A stretch of DNA of 64,000 nt from Pseudomonadota bacterium (GCA_021782495.1 JAJXUV010000007.1:1-64000), one strand, 5' to 3'. Counted from the stretch's first letter, positions 1 to 9,574 are shown. The notes: a model not told the origin generated them from the letters alone. Numbers and translations: made by a program.

Positions 1-63
1 AGGGAGCGGTGAAAGTGGGCTCCGTTCTCTTTTCACCGCTCCCTTACGGTCGCGGCTCGGTAA
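1..63. repeat. Family A palindromic repeat, left arm cut by window edge
   Basis: Inverted repeat whose arms read AGGGAGCGGTGAAA and TTTCACCGCTCCCT, followed by the outer arm sequence ACGGTCGCGGCTCGGTA. The matching outer left arm lies outside the window. It belongs to the same family as copies near 4.2, 9.5, 19.8, 30.0, 31.5, 50.8 and 58.7 kb. It sits just upstream of mrp. No T-run follows the stem, so it does not look like a standard Rho-independent terminator. Confidence 0.8.
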
Positions 64-159
64 ATTCATTTTCATACTTCGCATTTCCAAGTGCATTGGG
101 TACATGCCACGAATAAACCATGCTAAAATACTTTCGTTCTTTCCAAAGCGGGGTATTTT

Positions 160-1245
160 ATGTCGACAGCCATTCTCACAGCCAGTGTCAAAAAAGTATT
201 GGCTGAAGCCTTATCCCTCAAATCGATCCCCGATAATTGGGTGCAAGTGCTTGAAAGTAAAGAAGGTGATTATACGATAACGCTGACCTTGCCTTTCCCC
301 CACGATAAAAGTCACCGTCTTTGGCAAGATCAAATCCTGGATGATCTATCCAAAAATAACACAATTCAAATTCACAGTCTGAAATGGCAATGGCAAAGCC
401 AGATTGTGGCTCAAGAAGTCCCCAGCCAGGTTAAAACCATACCCCAGGTCAAAAACATCATCGCCATTGCCTCTGGGAAAGGAGGGGTCGGTAAATCGAC
501 CATGACCACCCATTTAGCGCTGGCTTTGGCCGCCGAAGGCGCTCGCGTGGGGATTTTAGATGCCGATATTTATGGTCCCAATCAGCCCAATTTGTTGGGC
601 ATTACTGAAAAGCCACAATTGCAGGGCAAAGCTTTAATTCCGATGCTGAAATACGATGTGCAATCCATGTCGATCGGCTATTTATTAGACAGCACTGAAA
701 CGCCGGTTATTTGGCGCGGACCTATGGTCAGCGGTGCGCTGCAACAGTTATTATATGATACGCTATGGCATGATTTGGATTATCTTTTAATCGATATGCC
801 ACCGGGTACGGGCGATATTCAATTGACTTTGGCACAAAAAATTCCAGTTTCGGGCGCAGTCATTGTGACAACGCCTCAGGATCTGGCTTTATTGGATGTG
901 CAAAAAGCGGTGAATATGTTTAAGAAAGTGGCCATTCCTCTGTTGGGCGTAGTGGAAAATATGGCCTATTACCATTGTCCGCAGTGTGGTCATCCCGATG
1001 CTATTTTTGGTGAAGCAGGTGGGCAGCGCATGGCCGAGCAGTTTAATATCGATTTATTAGGCGCTGTTCCTTTGAACACCGACATTCGTCGAGCGAGCGA
1101 TGCGGGTGTGCCTTTGGTTATCGCGGAACCGGAATCCGCGATAACACAAGTCTATCAACAGATTGCTTTGAAAATGGCTGCGCGCTTGGCTTTGAATATC
1201 ACGCAAGTCAAACGGCGTTTTGCTAAAATTGTAGTGGAGAAATAA
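160..1245 (+). CDS. mrp: Mrp/ApbC/NBP35-type Fe-S cluster carrier ATPase
   Basis: Cytosolic P-loop ATPase that carries and transfers Fe-S clusters to apoproteins. The deviant Walker A motif GKGGVGKS is at residues 106-113, with the family DADIYGPNQP segment just after it and the DMPPGTGD segment near residue 212. The cluster-binding CPQC pair is C273 and C276. The first 95 residues correspond to the small MIP18/DUF59-like domain but are poorly conserved to the eye. At 361 residues it is normal for the family. Its TAA stop directly abuts the ATG of dcd, so the two are probably co-transcribed. In many gammaproteobacteria mrp precedes dcd, which supports the call. Confidence 0.93.
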   Translation: MSTAILTASVKKVLAEALSLKSIPDNWVQVLESKEGDYTITLTLPFPHDKSHRLWQDQILDDLSKNNTIQIHSLKWQWQSQIVAQEVPSQVKTIPQVKNIIAIASGKGGVGKSTMTTHLALALAAEGARVGILDADIYGPNQPNLLGITEKPQLQGKALIPMLKYDVQSMSIGYLLDSTETPVIWRGPMVSGALQQLLYDTLWHDLDYLLIDMPPGTGDIQLTLAQKIPVSGAVIVTTPQDLALLDVQKAVNMFKKVAIPLLGVVENMAYYHCPQCGHPDAIFGEAGGQRMAEQFNIDLLGAVPLNTDIRRASDAGVPLVIAEPESAITQVYQQIALKMAARLALNITQVKRRFAKIVVEK

Positions 1246-1812
1246 ATGGCTATAAAATCAGATCGATGGATCCAAAGGATGAGTGAAGAAGCAGGGATGA
1301 TAGAACCCTATTGTCAGGAACAAGTGCGTCGTATTGGCGATCGCGCGATTGTTTCTTATGGCACCTCCAGTTATGGTTATGATGTCCGTTGTGCGCGCGA
1401 ATTTAAAATTTTTACCAACATCAATTCCAGTATCGTCGATCCCAAAGCTTTTGATGAAAATAGTTTTGTCGATGTCGAAACCGATGTGTGCATCATTCCA
1501 CCCAATTCTTTTGCTTTGGCGCGCACCGTAGAATATTTTCGCGTTCCGCGCAATGTGTTGTGCATTTGTTTGGGGAAATCTACCTATGCGCGTTGCGGGC
1601 AAATTATCAACGTTACCCCTTTGGAACCAGAATGGGAAGGCCACGTCACACTGGAAATTTCTAATACCACGCCATTGCCGGCAAAAATTTATGCCAATGA
1701 AGGGATCGCGCAAATGATTTTCTTGGAATCGGATGAAGTGTGTGCGGTATCCTATGGCGACAGACGCGGAAAATATCAAAAACAAGTGGGCGTGACTTTA
1801 CCCAAAACTTAA
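1246..1812 (+). CDS. dcd: dCTP deaminase
   Basis: Deaminates dCTP to dUTP, feeding dTMP synthesis. The 188-residue length is typical of the homotrimeric Dcd family. The signature [14 protein letters not shown] (about residues 38-51), the GKSTYARCG segment and the [16 protein letters not shown] block, which holds the catalytic glutamate, are all present. The start codon directly follows the mrp stop, with the ribosome-binding GGAGAA lying inside the mrp 3' end. The next gene begins 9 bp downstream, so mrp, dcd, the CDP-alcohol transferase and recJ form a compact operon. Confidence 0.95.
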   Translation: MAIKSDRWIQRMSEEAGMIEPYCQEQVRRIGDRAIVSYGTSSYGYDVRCAREFKIFTNINSSIVDPKAFDENSFVDVETDVCIIPPNSFALARTVEYFRVPRNVLCICLGKSTYARCGQIINVTPLEPEWEGHVTLEISNTTPLPAKIYANEGIAQMIFLESDEVCAVSYGDRRGKYQKQVGVTLPKT

Positions 1813-1821
1813 GGAAGCACG

Positions 1822-2436
1822 ATGATTAAGGAAAAATGTTTGTGGTGGCGCCGGTTCTCAGAGCAATTAGGGCAGAGTCTTTCAAAGTTTCCGATCACTC
1901 CCAATGGGTACACTTGGTTAACCTTCATTTTAGGCGTTTTGGGTTATGTTTGCATTGCCTATGCATTCACACTAACGGGACTCTTCTTTTTTATATTAGC
2001 CGGATTTTTGGACATAGCCGATGGTGCCGTTGCACGCGCTTCGGGTAAGAGCAGTGCTTATGGCGCATTTTTGGATGGCAGTCTCGATCGCTTCGTCGAT
2101 TTTTTAGTGATTTTTTCTTATTTTAAATTAGCGATTGTCACACCTTATTGGTCTTTGAGTGCCTGGGTTGCGATCGCGGTGTTTTCTGCCATTATGCCTT
2201 CCTTTGAAGTGGCTTATGCGAATCATCGAAAAGCGGTAGACGATCCGAATGAAACGAAAATTTGGCGCATTTTAAATCGAGGTGAAATGTATCCCTTGAT
2301 GTTGTTGGTGATATTGGTGAGTGCGTTTCAACCGATTTGGGCGGGTTATGTTTTAGCGTTTTGGGTGAGTCTGGCGGCGATCACCACGGTGCAAACAGTG
2401 TATTTGGCTTTGCGTTTAGCACAAAGGCCAAACTGA
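1822..2436 (+). CDS. CDP-alcohol phosphatidyltransferase family membrane protein
   Basis: Integral membrane enzyme of the PgsA/Pcs superfamily that joins a CDP-activated lipid to an alcohol. The family motif DG-x2-AR-x8-G-x3-D-x3-D is intact (DGAVARASGKSSAYGAFLDGSLD read with its spacing, around residues 67-89), so it should be active. About five hydrophobic helices are visible across the 204 residues. The alcohol acceptor cannot be told from sequence; the protein is distinct from housekeeping PgsA and PssA, whose genes are not in this window. Position between dcd and recJ with 1 to 9 bp spacing implies co-transcription but gives no functional hint. Confidence 0.82.
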   Translation: MIKEKCLWWRRFSEQLGQSLSKFPITPNGYTWLTFILGVLGYVCIAYAFTLTGLFFFILAGFLDIADGAVARASGKSSAYGAFLDGSLDRFVDFLVIFSYFKLAIVTPYWSLSAWVAIAVFSAIMPSFEVAYANHRKAVDDPNETKIWRILNRGEMYPLMLLVILVSAFQPIWAGYVLAFWVSLAAITTVQTVYLALRLAQRPN

Positions 2437-2437
2437 C

Positions 2438-4174
2438 ATGCCTAGAATTGTTCGAAGAAAAGTGCAAGAAGATCGCGTACACTTTGCGAAAAGCACTTTA
2501 TCGCCGGTCTTGCAACGCGTTTATGCAGCGCGCGATGTGCACGATCTGAGGGAATTGAACAAAGAACTGAATCAACTATTGCCTTACCACGATTTATTGA
2601 ACATCGATAAAGCCACAGAGTATTTGATTGAGATTTTAAAAAAACAAGATCGCGTCTTGATCGTCGGAGATTTCGATGCAGATGGCGCCACGAGTTCTGC
2701 TTTGTTGGTGTCGATGTTGCGCCGTTTTGGATTTCAACACGTCGATTATTTGGTTCCCAATCGTTTTGAATACGGTTATGGTTTAACGCCTGAAATTGTC
2801 GAAGTAGCCTATGAACGTCGGCCTGATTGGATCATCACCGTTGACAATGGTATTTCCAGCCACGAAGGCATTGCAAAAGCGCATCAATTTGGCATCAAAG
2901 TGATGGTGACGGATCACCATTTGCCCGGGAACACTTTGCCCGACGCAGAAGTCATTATCAATCCCAATCAACCCAGCTGCGCTTTCGCCAGTAAAGCATT
3001 GGCCGGGGTGGGTGTCGCTTTTTATTTGCTCTTGGCGTTGCGTGCGCGGTTGCGAGAATTGAATTGGTTTGAAAAAAACAACATCGAAGCGCCCAACTTG
3101 GCGCATGCTTTGGATTTGGTGGCCCTAGGAACAGTAGCCGATGTGGTTCCTTTGGATGGCAACAATCGCATTTTGGTGCATCAAGGTTTAAAACGCATGC
3201 GTTTGGGGCAAATGCGTCCTGGGATCCGCGCTTTGTTGGAAGTTTCAAATCGCAGTCCGCATCAATTGGTGGCAAGTGATTTGGGTTTTGGTTTGGGACC
3301 ACGTTTGAATGCCGCGGGACGTCTGGATGACATGTCTTTGGGGATCGAATGTTTGTTGTCGGAAGATTTAGAAAAAGCGCGCGATATCGCAGAGCAATTG
3401 TCGGCTTTAAATGAAGAGCGCAAACAAATTGGCGAGGATATGCAAGAACAAGCGATGCGCATTGTGCAAAGACTGCATTTGGAAGACAATCGCAGTTTGC
3501 CGTCGGGATTGTGTTTGTACGATCCCAGTTGGCATCAAGGCGTGATTGGTATTTTGGCTTCGCGCATTAAAGAATCCTACCACAGACCGGTGATTGCTTT
3601 TGCAAAAGCAGAAGGCAATATTTTAAAAGGCTCAGCGCGTTCGGTGAAAGGTGTCAACATTCGGGACACTTTGGATTTAATCGACAAACGTCATCCCGGA
3701 TTGATTTTAAAATTCGGCGGACATGCGATGGCAGCTGGATTGAGTTTAGATGAAAAGAATTTACCGACATTTGGCCAAGCTTTTGCAGAAGAAATCAGCC
3801 ATCATTTGAATGAAGACGATCTTCAAGGTGTTTATTACAGCGATGGTGAATTGGGTTTGGATGAATATACTTTAGATTTGGCCACGCAATTGCGAGAAGG
3901 TGGTCCTTGGGGACAAGCTTTTCCAGAACCGAGTTTTGATGGAGAATTTAATCTCTTAAACCAACGTATTGTGGGGATTAAACATTTAAAATTACAATTG
4001 GGCTTTCCGGGCAGTCACCGCATTTTAGATGCGATTTATTTCAACATCAATACCGATGAATGGCCGAATCGACGCGCTGAACGGGTGCGCGCCGTGTATC
4101 GATTGGATGTGAATGAATATCAAAGCAAACGCAATGTTCAGTTGTTGATTGAGCATTTGGAGGTTGTCGATTAA
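2438..4174 (+). CDS. recJ: Single-stranded-DNA-specific exonuclease RecJ
   Basis: 5'-3' single-strand DNA exonuclease acting in recombination and mismatch repair. The DHH-family motifs are in place: DFDADG at residues 78-83, DNG at 136-138, DHH at 159-161, followed by the DHHA1 region with GGHAMAAGLS and the C-terminal OB-like domain. The length of 578 residues matches E. coli RecJ (577). The ATG lies one base after the stop of the preceding gene. The gene ends at 4174 and a solitary family A repeat arm follows within 5 bp. Confidence 0.96.
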   Translation: MPRIVRRKVQEDRVHFAKSTLSPVLQRVYAARDVHDLRELNKELNQLLPYHDLLNIDKATEYLIEILKKQDRVLIVGDFDADGATSSALLVSMLRRFGFQHVDYLVPNRFEYGYGLTPEIVEVAYERRPDWIITVDNGISSHEGIAKAHQFGIKVMVTDHHLPGNTLPDAEVIINPNQPSCAFASKALAGVGVAFYLLLALRARLRELNWFEKNNIEAPNLAHALDLVALGTVADVVPLDGNNRILVHQGLKRMRLGQMRPGIRALLEVSNRSPHQLVASDLGFGLGPRLNAAGRLDDMSLGIECLLSEDLEKARDIAEQLSALNEERKQIGEDMQEQAMRIVQRLHLEDNRSLPSGLCLYDPSWHQGVIGILASRIKESYHRPVIAFAKAEGNILKGSARSVKGVNIRDTLDLIDKRHPGLILKFGGHAMAAGLSLDEKNLPTFGQAFAEEISHHLNEDDLQGVYYSDGELGLDEYTLDLATQLREGGPWGQAFPEPSFDGEFNLLNQRIVGIKHLKLQLGFPGSHRILDAIYFNINTDEWPNRRAERVRAVYRLDVNEYQSKRNVQLLIEHLEVVD

Positions 4175-4177
4175 AGC

Positions 4178-4212
4178 AACCGAGCCGCGACCATGAGGGA
4201 GCGAGCAGTTGA
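4178..4212. repeat. Solitary arm of family A repeat
   Basis: One arm (AACCGAGCCGCGACC, then ATGAGGGAGCGAG) immediately after the recJ stop. I find no inverted partner before mmsB, so this is a truncated or decayed copy. Confidence 0.6.
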
Positions 4213-4267
4213 AAGATGCACAGAATAATCGAGCCCAGATTGTTAAAGAGCAGACGAGGAGTATAAC

Positions 4268-5140
4268 ATGTCCACAATAGGGTTTATAGGATTAGGCCAC
4301 ATGGGTGGACCGATGGCGGCGAATTTGGTAAAAGCAGGGCATCATCTAACCGTTTATGATGTAGTTCCAGTTTCTCTAGCGGGTGTAAAAATCGCAGCTA
4401 ATTTAGCAGAATTAATCAAAGACGTAGATTACGTCATATCCATGTTACCCGCAGGCATTCATGTCCGTGAAGTGTATTTAGGTGCCGATGGATTATTAGC
4501 ACATGCCGATCGATCTATCATATTTATGGAATGTTCCACCATCGATGTGAAAACTGCCAAAGCCATTCACGAAGCGGTGGAAAAGAAAGGCGGTGTGTGT
4601 GTCGATGCACCCGTATCAGGGGGTACTGCCAGCGCTGCAGCGGGAGCTTTGACTTTTATGGTTGGCGGCAGTGATCAAGCTTTCGAACAAGTCAAACCGA
4701 TTTTAGAAGCGATGGGAAAAAAGATTTTTCATGCAGGTCTTGCAGGTTGCGGACAAATGGCAAAGATTTGCAATAATTTGTTATTGGGGATTTCCATGAT
4801 CGGTGTTTGCGAAGCTTTTAATCTGGGAAAAGCTTTGGGCTTAGAACCTAAAGCTTTTTTTGATATTTGTAAAGAAGCTTCAGGACAGTGTTGGTCTTTA
4901 ACCCAATATTGTCCCGTTCCTGGTATTGTGCCGCAAACACCCGCCAATCGCGATTACGAGCCGGGCTTTATGGCCAAGATGATGTTGAAAGATTTAAATT
5001 TGGCCGAAGATGCTGCGCACACCGTTTCGGCAACGACGCCCTTGGGCGAAAAAGCGCGCGACTTGTATCAAGCTTTTTGCGATGCGGGTTATCAGGATAA
5101 GGATTTTTCAGGGATTATCGAGTGGTTGGTATGGCAATAG
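4268..5140 (+). CDS. mmsB: 3-hydroxyisobutyrate dehydrogenase
   Basis: NAD-dependent beta-hydroxyacid dehydrogenase that oxidises 3-hydroxyisobutyrate to methylmalonate semialdehyde in valine breakdown. The N-terminal Rossmann signature GFIGLGHMGGPMA is at residues 5-17, the substrate-binding DAPVSGGTASA block near residue 118, and the catalytic lysine lies in KICNNLL near residue 171. At 290 residues it is full length. An upstream GAGGAG ribosome-binding site supports the ATG. No other valine-degradation gene is adjacent, so the precise substrate (hydroxyisobutyrate versus another beta-hydroxyacid) rests on family resemblance. Confidence 0.88.
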   Translation: MSTIGFIGLGHMGGPMAANLVKAGHHLTVYDVVPVSLAGVKIAANLAELIKDVDYVISMLPAGIHVREVYLGADGLLAHADRSIIFMECSTIDVKTAKAIHEAVEKKGGVCVDAPVSGGTASAAAGALTFMVGGSDQAFEQVKPILEAMGKKIFHAGLAGCGQMAKICNNLLLGISMIGVCEAFNLGKALGLEPKAFFDICKEASGQCWSLTQYCPVPGIVPQTPANRDYEPGFMAKMMLKDLNLAEDAAHTVSATTPLGEKARDLYQAFCDAGYQDKDFSGIIEWLVWQ

Positions 5141-5196
5141 GGAATTGCTGCGGCATAATAAATAATATTTAAAAGATTTTTATGCTGTAAAAATTT

Positions 5197-5226
5197 TTGA
5201 CTTAGTGCGCTAATTTGTAGTATTAT
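5197..5226 (+). promoter_or_regulatory. Sigma-70-type promoter for the orphan gene at 5262
   Basis: TTGACT (5197-5202) and TATTAT (5221-5226) are separated by 18 bp in an AT-rich stretch, 36 bp ahead of the chosen start codon. No PmrA-like box is seen here. Confidence 0.5.
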
Positions 5227-5261
5227 TATCGTGCATCAAAATAAATGTGAGGGTTATCGAA

Positions 5262-6422
5262 ATGGCTAATACTCCCAATGAAATAAAAGATTTGCTCAGT
5301 ATACATTTAACAGAAGAACTTAGAATAAAATATGGTGCGCTCTTACCCTTATTTGATCAAATCACGTGGGTGGTTTCCACTTTTAATCGCCCTAGCGAAG
5401 AACGAAAGTTGATATTAAATGATAAAAATCTAAATGATAAAATAATCTATTACTTTGAAATAATGAAGAGCGTCTATTGGAGAGCTGATAAAGAAGGCAA
5501 AGCAATACCCCAATCGTCTTCTACCCAAAATGAAAAGATGGAATCTTATAGGGATTTGCTGGCCGAATACATTTTAGGATCCGCAGAGTTTTTAGCGCAT
5601 ATTCATTGTGTGAAGAAGAATGCAGTAAAAGGAATTGGAGGGTGTCAAGAACTGTCGGAAATTTCAATGGCCTTATTAATGTATTGTACGAAAGTAGAAA
5701 CTCAAGAATCTCTTAATATTGAAGCAATGGCAATGATAGCAGTAGACCCTGATGATCATGGCACGCATGAATTTTTGGTGATTAACAGAGATATGAGCTG
5801 TTCGTGTGAAGATGTAAAGAATTGGGGAAAATATTGCCTTATTTTTGATCCTTATCTGAAAAAATTATTTGATATAAACAATATTCCTAGCAATCTATCT
5901 TTGGCGACTTTTTTGACAACAAAACCTGAAGAATCTCCTTATAAAATTGTTCTTAAACTAGAAAATCATCGTAAGCGATTCGTCTCTTTTTATGATGATT
6001 CTGATTTGCATTCAAATTATAAAGACAATCTGAAAAAAATACATGAATCAATTGACTCTGCTTTTTATCAGGAATTGTGTAACCTATTACCCGCTCATTT
6101 TAGACATCAAATCGTCTATCCTTGTGAAAGCTCGATGCTTTCTCAACATCTAAGCCAAAAATCAGGGCTATCTTTTACGCAAAAATTGGATCGTAATGGT
6201 TATGCTAATCTTGTTGCACGCTTAGAAACAGATGAACAAATTTCACAAGCTGAACAACTTATTTCAAGTTTTAACTATGGACGTATTTTAGAATCCACAA
6301 CTCCGAGTAAGAAAGTGTTGTTTTTTTATAGAGTGAATGATAATGACGATGAAAAGGTACGTCCATTTAGGGCCGCGGTACAGAAGGATCGAGACATATC
6401 GGTCATAGCTCAAAGACCTTGA
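5262..6422 (+). CDS. Orphan protein with Cys-His-Asp papain-like/transglutaminase-like pattern
   Basis: Unrecognised 386-residue protein. The ATG at 5262 is preferred to an in-frame GTG at 5247 because GAGGG sits 8 bp upstream of it. The central part reads GIGGCQE (Cys128), then GTHEFLVI (His169), then LIFDPYLKKLFD (Asp196). That order, with a glycine-rich turn before the Cys, a beta-strand holding the His and an Asp-Pro after the next strand, is the layout of papain-fold and transglutaminase-like hydrolases, a fold shared by many secreted bacterial effectors. No signal peptide or membrane helix is visible. The gene is AT-richer than its neighbours and its 3' end overlaps the convergent nitronate monooxygenase gene by 13 bp. 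Function is inferred, not established. Confidence 0.55.
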   Translation: MANTPNEIKDLLSIHLTEELRIKYGALLPLFDQITWVVSTFNRPSEERKLILNDKNLNDKIIYYFEIMKSVYWRADKEGKAIPQSSSTQNEKMESYRDLLAEYILGSAEFLAHIHCVKKNAVKGIGGCQELSEISMALLMYCTKVETQESLNIEAMAMIAVDPDDHGTHEFLVINRDMSCSCEDVKNWGKYCLIFDPYLKKLFDINNIPSNLSLATFLTTKPEESPYKIVLKLENHRKRFVSFYDDSDLHSNYKDNLKKIHESIDSAFYQELCNLLPAHFRHQIVYPCESSMLSQHLSQKSGLSFTQKLDRNGYANLVARLETDEQISQAEQLISSFNYGRILESTTPSKKVLFFYRVNDNDDEKVRPFRAAVQKDRDISVIAQRP

Positions 6423-7462
6423 CATAATCGCTGCGTCAATACCGTCGCCGAAACTTCTTGACAACCTTGGGTATTTTGGCCGCACCAAAAAGCGGAAAAG
6501 CTGGTATCGCCTTTTTGTTCTGCCAGCGCACGCAAATCGGCTAAGGCTTGCCTTGCTAATGGAAAAGCAGGAACATCTTGACGAATCGCGCCGAGCTCTT
6601 TTATTAATTTATTGACAATACTTCTAGCGGGTCTGCCAGAAAATAAATTCGTGATCGCGGTGTGGCGTGCTGAAGTACTTTTTAGCGCGGCACGATACAA
6701 GGCAGAAGTATGGGTTTCTGGACAGAGTAAATAAGCTGTTCCTATTTGTACGGCAGAAGCGCCTAAATTCATCGCGGCTGAAATGTCTGCCGGAGTGGAA
6801 ATCCCCCCGGCTGCAATGACCGGGCAAGAAACCGTCGCCACTATTTGCGGCAATAAAGCCAAGGTGCCCATTTGCTTGCTTAAATCATCCGATAAAAAAT
6901 GACCGCGATGACCACCAGCTTCTAAGCCTTGGGCGATAACGGCATCGACACCGCTTTCTTCTAAATACAGCGCTTCTTCTACAGTAGTGGCGCTTGCTAT
7001 AACAGTGGTTCCCCGCTCTTTCAATCGATTCACTAAATCTTGTTTGGGTAATCCAAAATGAAAACTGACAATAGGCGGATTGTAATGTTCTAATAGTTCG
7101 ATGGATTCTGTAAAGCCTGGCTGCTTAGTGCTGTTTGGATCAATATGGGGCGTGATTCCATATTTTTGATAGTAAGGCGATAATATTTGACGCCAAGCGC
7201 GCTCGATATTTTCATTATAAGTCGGTGCCGTGTGGCAAAAAAAATTAACGTTATAAGGTTTGTGGATAGCCGCTAATTTTTGCAATTCTTGCTCTAAAGT
7301 TTCCAAGGTCATCATAGAAGCGGGCAAAGATCCCAATCCACCAGCATGGCAAACCGCCATAGCCAAAGCACTGCCTTGAATGCCCGCCATGGAGGCTTGT
7401 ATCACCGGCAGTTTTGCACCGAATGGCTGTAAAAAGTGTGTCATTGAATGTGGGTTATCCAT
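6410..7462 (-). CDS. Nitronate monooxygenase / NPD-family FMN oxidoreductase
   Basis: FMN-dependent TIM-barrel enzyme of the 2-nitropropane dioxygenase family, which oxidises alkyl nitronates such as propionate-3-nitronate. Features seen are the N-terminal PVIQASMAGIQGSALAMAV segment, AVCHAGGLGSLPASMM, the catalytic-His region GLEAGGHRGHF and the FMN-phosphate loop PVIAAGGIS, followed by GASAVQIGTAYLLCPE. About 350 residues. The reading frame extends upstream to a TTG at 7471; I chose the ATG at 7462, but an ATG at 7444 is also possible because no clear ribosome-binding site decides between them. Likely a detoxifying housekeeping enzyme; it stands alone between two orphans. Confidence 0.88.
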   Translation of the reverse strand: MDNPHSMTHFLQPFGAKLPVIQASMAGIQGSALAMAVCHAGGLGSLPASMMTLETLEQELQKLAAIHKPYNVNFFCHTAPTYNENIERAWRQILSPYYQKYGITPHIDPNSTKQPGFTESIELLEHYNPPIVSFHFGLPKQDLVNRLKERGTTVIASATTVEEALYLEESGVDAVIAQGLEAGGHRGHFLSDDLSKQMGTLALLPQIVATVSCPVIAAGGISTPADISAAMNLGASAVQIGTAYLLCPETHTSALYRAALKSTSARHTAITNLFSGRPARSIVNKLIKELGAIRQDVPAFPLARQALADLRALAEQKGDTSFSAFWCGQNTQGCQEVSATVLTQRLCQGL

Positions 7463-7589
7463 AATAATCAATGAGAACCTTAATTATAGAACACTGTTTA
7501 GACAAAAGCCACCGCCTCTTGCAAAGCATTAATATTTTATTTATAATACTAAAAAGTCATCATCTAACTAATAAAGCGAGGCTAAAGCA

Positions 7590-9410
7590 ATGGGAAAAAA
7601 GAAAGAAAAACTGAAACCTAAGAAAGCTTCTGAACTTGCGCAATTGAAAAAAGTGCTTCCTTGGAAGCATGTTGATTTAATTGATCAGGCGATCGAACTT
7701 AATCTAGAGAAAGCATTTTTACAAAACAAACGAAATAAAATATATATTAGTTGCGGACTTTATTTGTTAGTTAACGCTTTAATAGACTATGTTTATGCGG
7801 AAATTGAAAAATCGGAAAATATAAAACTTTACCCCGGTGAAAAACACAGTATAGCTCTATTCGCTTTTCTAATAACTGTAGCGTTTTTTCATCATAACAA
7901 AAGAGTTAGAGATATTATTAACGATGATTTTAATATCTTAACCAGTTGTAATCAACAACAATTAGAGTGTTATATTAAAAAAATATCTTCTGAAAATAGA
8001 TCTTACAAGAGGTCAAATACTATTATTTATAGCCTAATCTTTTATGCGATGCTTGTTTTCTTATATTTTGCTTATCGGTCTTTTTATAGGGGGAATGTTG
8101 AAAATGCTATTGCACTTAGTATTCCGGGTATTCTAGTTATGGCTCTCTTTTTAAATGCCGGGGGATTAAAAACGTTATTTTATGAGGAACTTGCTATTCA
8201 TCCCGCAGCCATAGAAAAATCTTTGCTCGAAAAACAAAATGAATTGACTGCTTTATTGCACGACGAATCAAGATTAAATGAATTTATAGAGAGGAAACTG
8301 TCCGAGCCAGCCCTTTCCAAACAGAGCCTTTTTCAAAAAAAGAATATCATTTTAACGGTAAAATCATATAATCATAGGCTCAATGCAAAGAAAGTATCTA
8401 AAGAATTGTGCTATGTTTTAGGGTTGGCCGGTCTTCTGGCTTATCCTAATAATGTGGGTAAAGCAGTCGATGTTACTATTATGACGGCAAGCATTTTCTC
8501 TCAAAAATCAACACCCATCTCAATGAGTGCATTCCCGTCCATACTCAAGCAAAGATTGCAGCTCCAAGATTCAATAGGAAGTGCGCAAAAAAATATAGCG
8601 GAAATACGTGCTGCGTTAGATCATCAGTTTCCAAGTGCGCGTGGATGCGAATGGTCCTATGTCAATGGCGCGGATTATCATTTAAATCTTTGTTTTGCGT
8701 TTTTCTTTGAAAATACTCAAGATGCTTATGAAAAACTGAAAGCATTTTTTGCCGAAGCGCAACCGAAACAGTTATCTATTCAGCAGGATTCTTCAGAAGA
8801 CGCTTGTATTATTATTTTGTGCAAAGATATACGCAGAATGATTGAATGTCTAGAACCTGTTTTTTTCGAGATGAGGCAGACAAAATTATCCAAAAAGATC
8901 CCTGAAGAAAAATCATTATTAGATAGCCATATCCACGAAAAACGTTTGCCTGAACGGATTCAAGAAACCTCAGTATCTAATTGTTCTAGCTCTGGTTCCA
9001 GCCGTTCCTGGAGCGCTTATTTTTTTAAACCACCTGAAGCAGAACCTATCGGGATCGAATTGACGTCCAATGAGAATATTCGAGTCCATGTCTATAAAGA
9101 CAAGCATCGGTTGTTCAATTTTTCTTCGAATACCTTGGCTGAAATGCGTCATAGTCTAAATGATAATGAGATATTTAATAAAATGTGTCGTATTCTCCAC
9201 AAAGAAAATTGTATACCTCAAAATTCGCGCGGAGAAGAAGGTATAAAAGTGGGCCAATATTCCGATAAAAAAGTAGAAAAATTCTTTGTAAGACTAAAAC
9301 CGAAAGGATTTGGAGGTAGTAAACGTCCAGAATTTATTCAAAGTGAAATTAAAAAAGAAAACGATTTGACAATATACGAGATGTCTTTTCATCGTATAAA
9401 ATCTAAGTAG
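7590..9410 (+). CDS. Orphan membrane protein with large cytosolic C-terminal part
   Basis: Unrecognised 606-residue protein. It has a Lys-rich N-terminus (KKKEKLKPKK), four hydrophobic segments at about residues 51-70, 87-101, 144-162 and 171-191 arranged as two hairpins, then roughly 400 hydrophilic residues. These include a helical, charged stretch (205-260), a Ser-rich linker (near 465-475) and a basic C-terminus. The ATG is preceded by GCGAGG at a proper distance. Codon use is AT-rich like the other orphans. Nothing identifies an enzymatic activity. The topology would fit a membrane-inserted effector or an inner-membrane protein of unknown role. Confidence 0.7.
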   Translation: MGKKKEKLKPKKASELAQLKKVLPWKHVDLIDQAIELNLEKAFLQNKRNKIYISCGLYLLVNALIDYVYAEIEKSENIKLYPGEKHSIALFAFLITVAFFHHNKRVRDIINDDFNILTSCNQQQLECYIKKISSENRSYKRSNTIIYSLIFYAMLVFLYFAYRSFYRGNVENAIALSIPGILVMALFLNAGGLKTLFYEELAIHPAAIEKSLLEKQNELTALLHDESRLNEFIERKLSEPALSKQSLFQKKNIILTVKSYNHRLNAKKVSKELCYVLGLAGLLAYPNNVGKAVDVTIMTASIFSQKSTPISMSAFPSILKQRLQLQDSIGSAQKNIAEIRAALDHQFPSARGCEWSYVNGADYHLNLCFAFFFENTQDAYEKLKAFFAEAQPKQLSIQQDSSEDACIIILCKDIRRMIECLEPVFFEMRQTKLSKKIPEEKSLLDSHIHEKRLPERIQETSVSNCSSSGSSRSWSAYFFKPPEAEPIGIELTSNENIRVHVYKDKHRLFNFSSNTLAEMRHSLNDNEIFNKMCRILHKENCIPQNSRGEEGIKVGQYSDKKVEKFFVRLKPKGFGGSKRPEFIQSEIKKENDLTIYEMSFHRIKSK

Positions 9411-9443
9411 GAAAACCAGAGTATCTAAAAATAGCGATGTGTC

Positions 9444-9574
9444 AACCGAGCTGCGGTCGTGGGGAAAATACTTTTATTTCTGGTCGTAAGGCGATGAGAG
9501 TGGTTAATAATATGATTGAGGCATTGATATTTTGTCTAGGCGCGACAACCACTCTCTGACAGTCGCGGCTCGGA
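9444..9574. repeat. Family A palindromic repeat, diverged copy
   Basis: Outer arms AACCGAGCTGCGGTCG and GTCGCGGCTCGG, with a nested inner pair AGAGTGGTT / AACCACTCT around a roughly 45-bp loop. The inner sequence differs from other family A copies, so only the outer arms are shared. Confidence 0.65.

Noticed and set aside
1258-1785. Long minus-strand open frame opposite dcd, and similar frames opposite nrdA, thrS, pnp and the second RND half
   Set aside because: These are antisense shadows of well-identified genes with no ribosome-binding sites or recognisable product.
7528-7547. PmrA-like box (ATTAAT-N5-ATTTAT) before the membrane orphan at 7590
   Set aside because: The second half-site has mismatches at core positions and overlaps TATAAT, so the 10-bp spacing seen in the four accepted promoters is not met.
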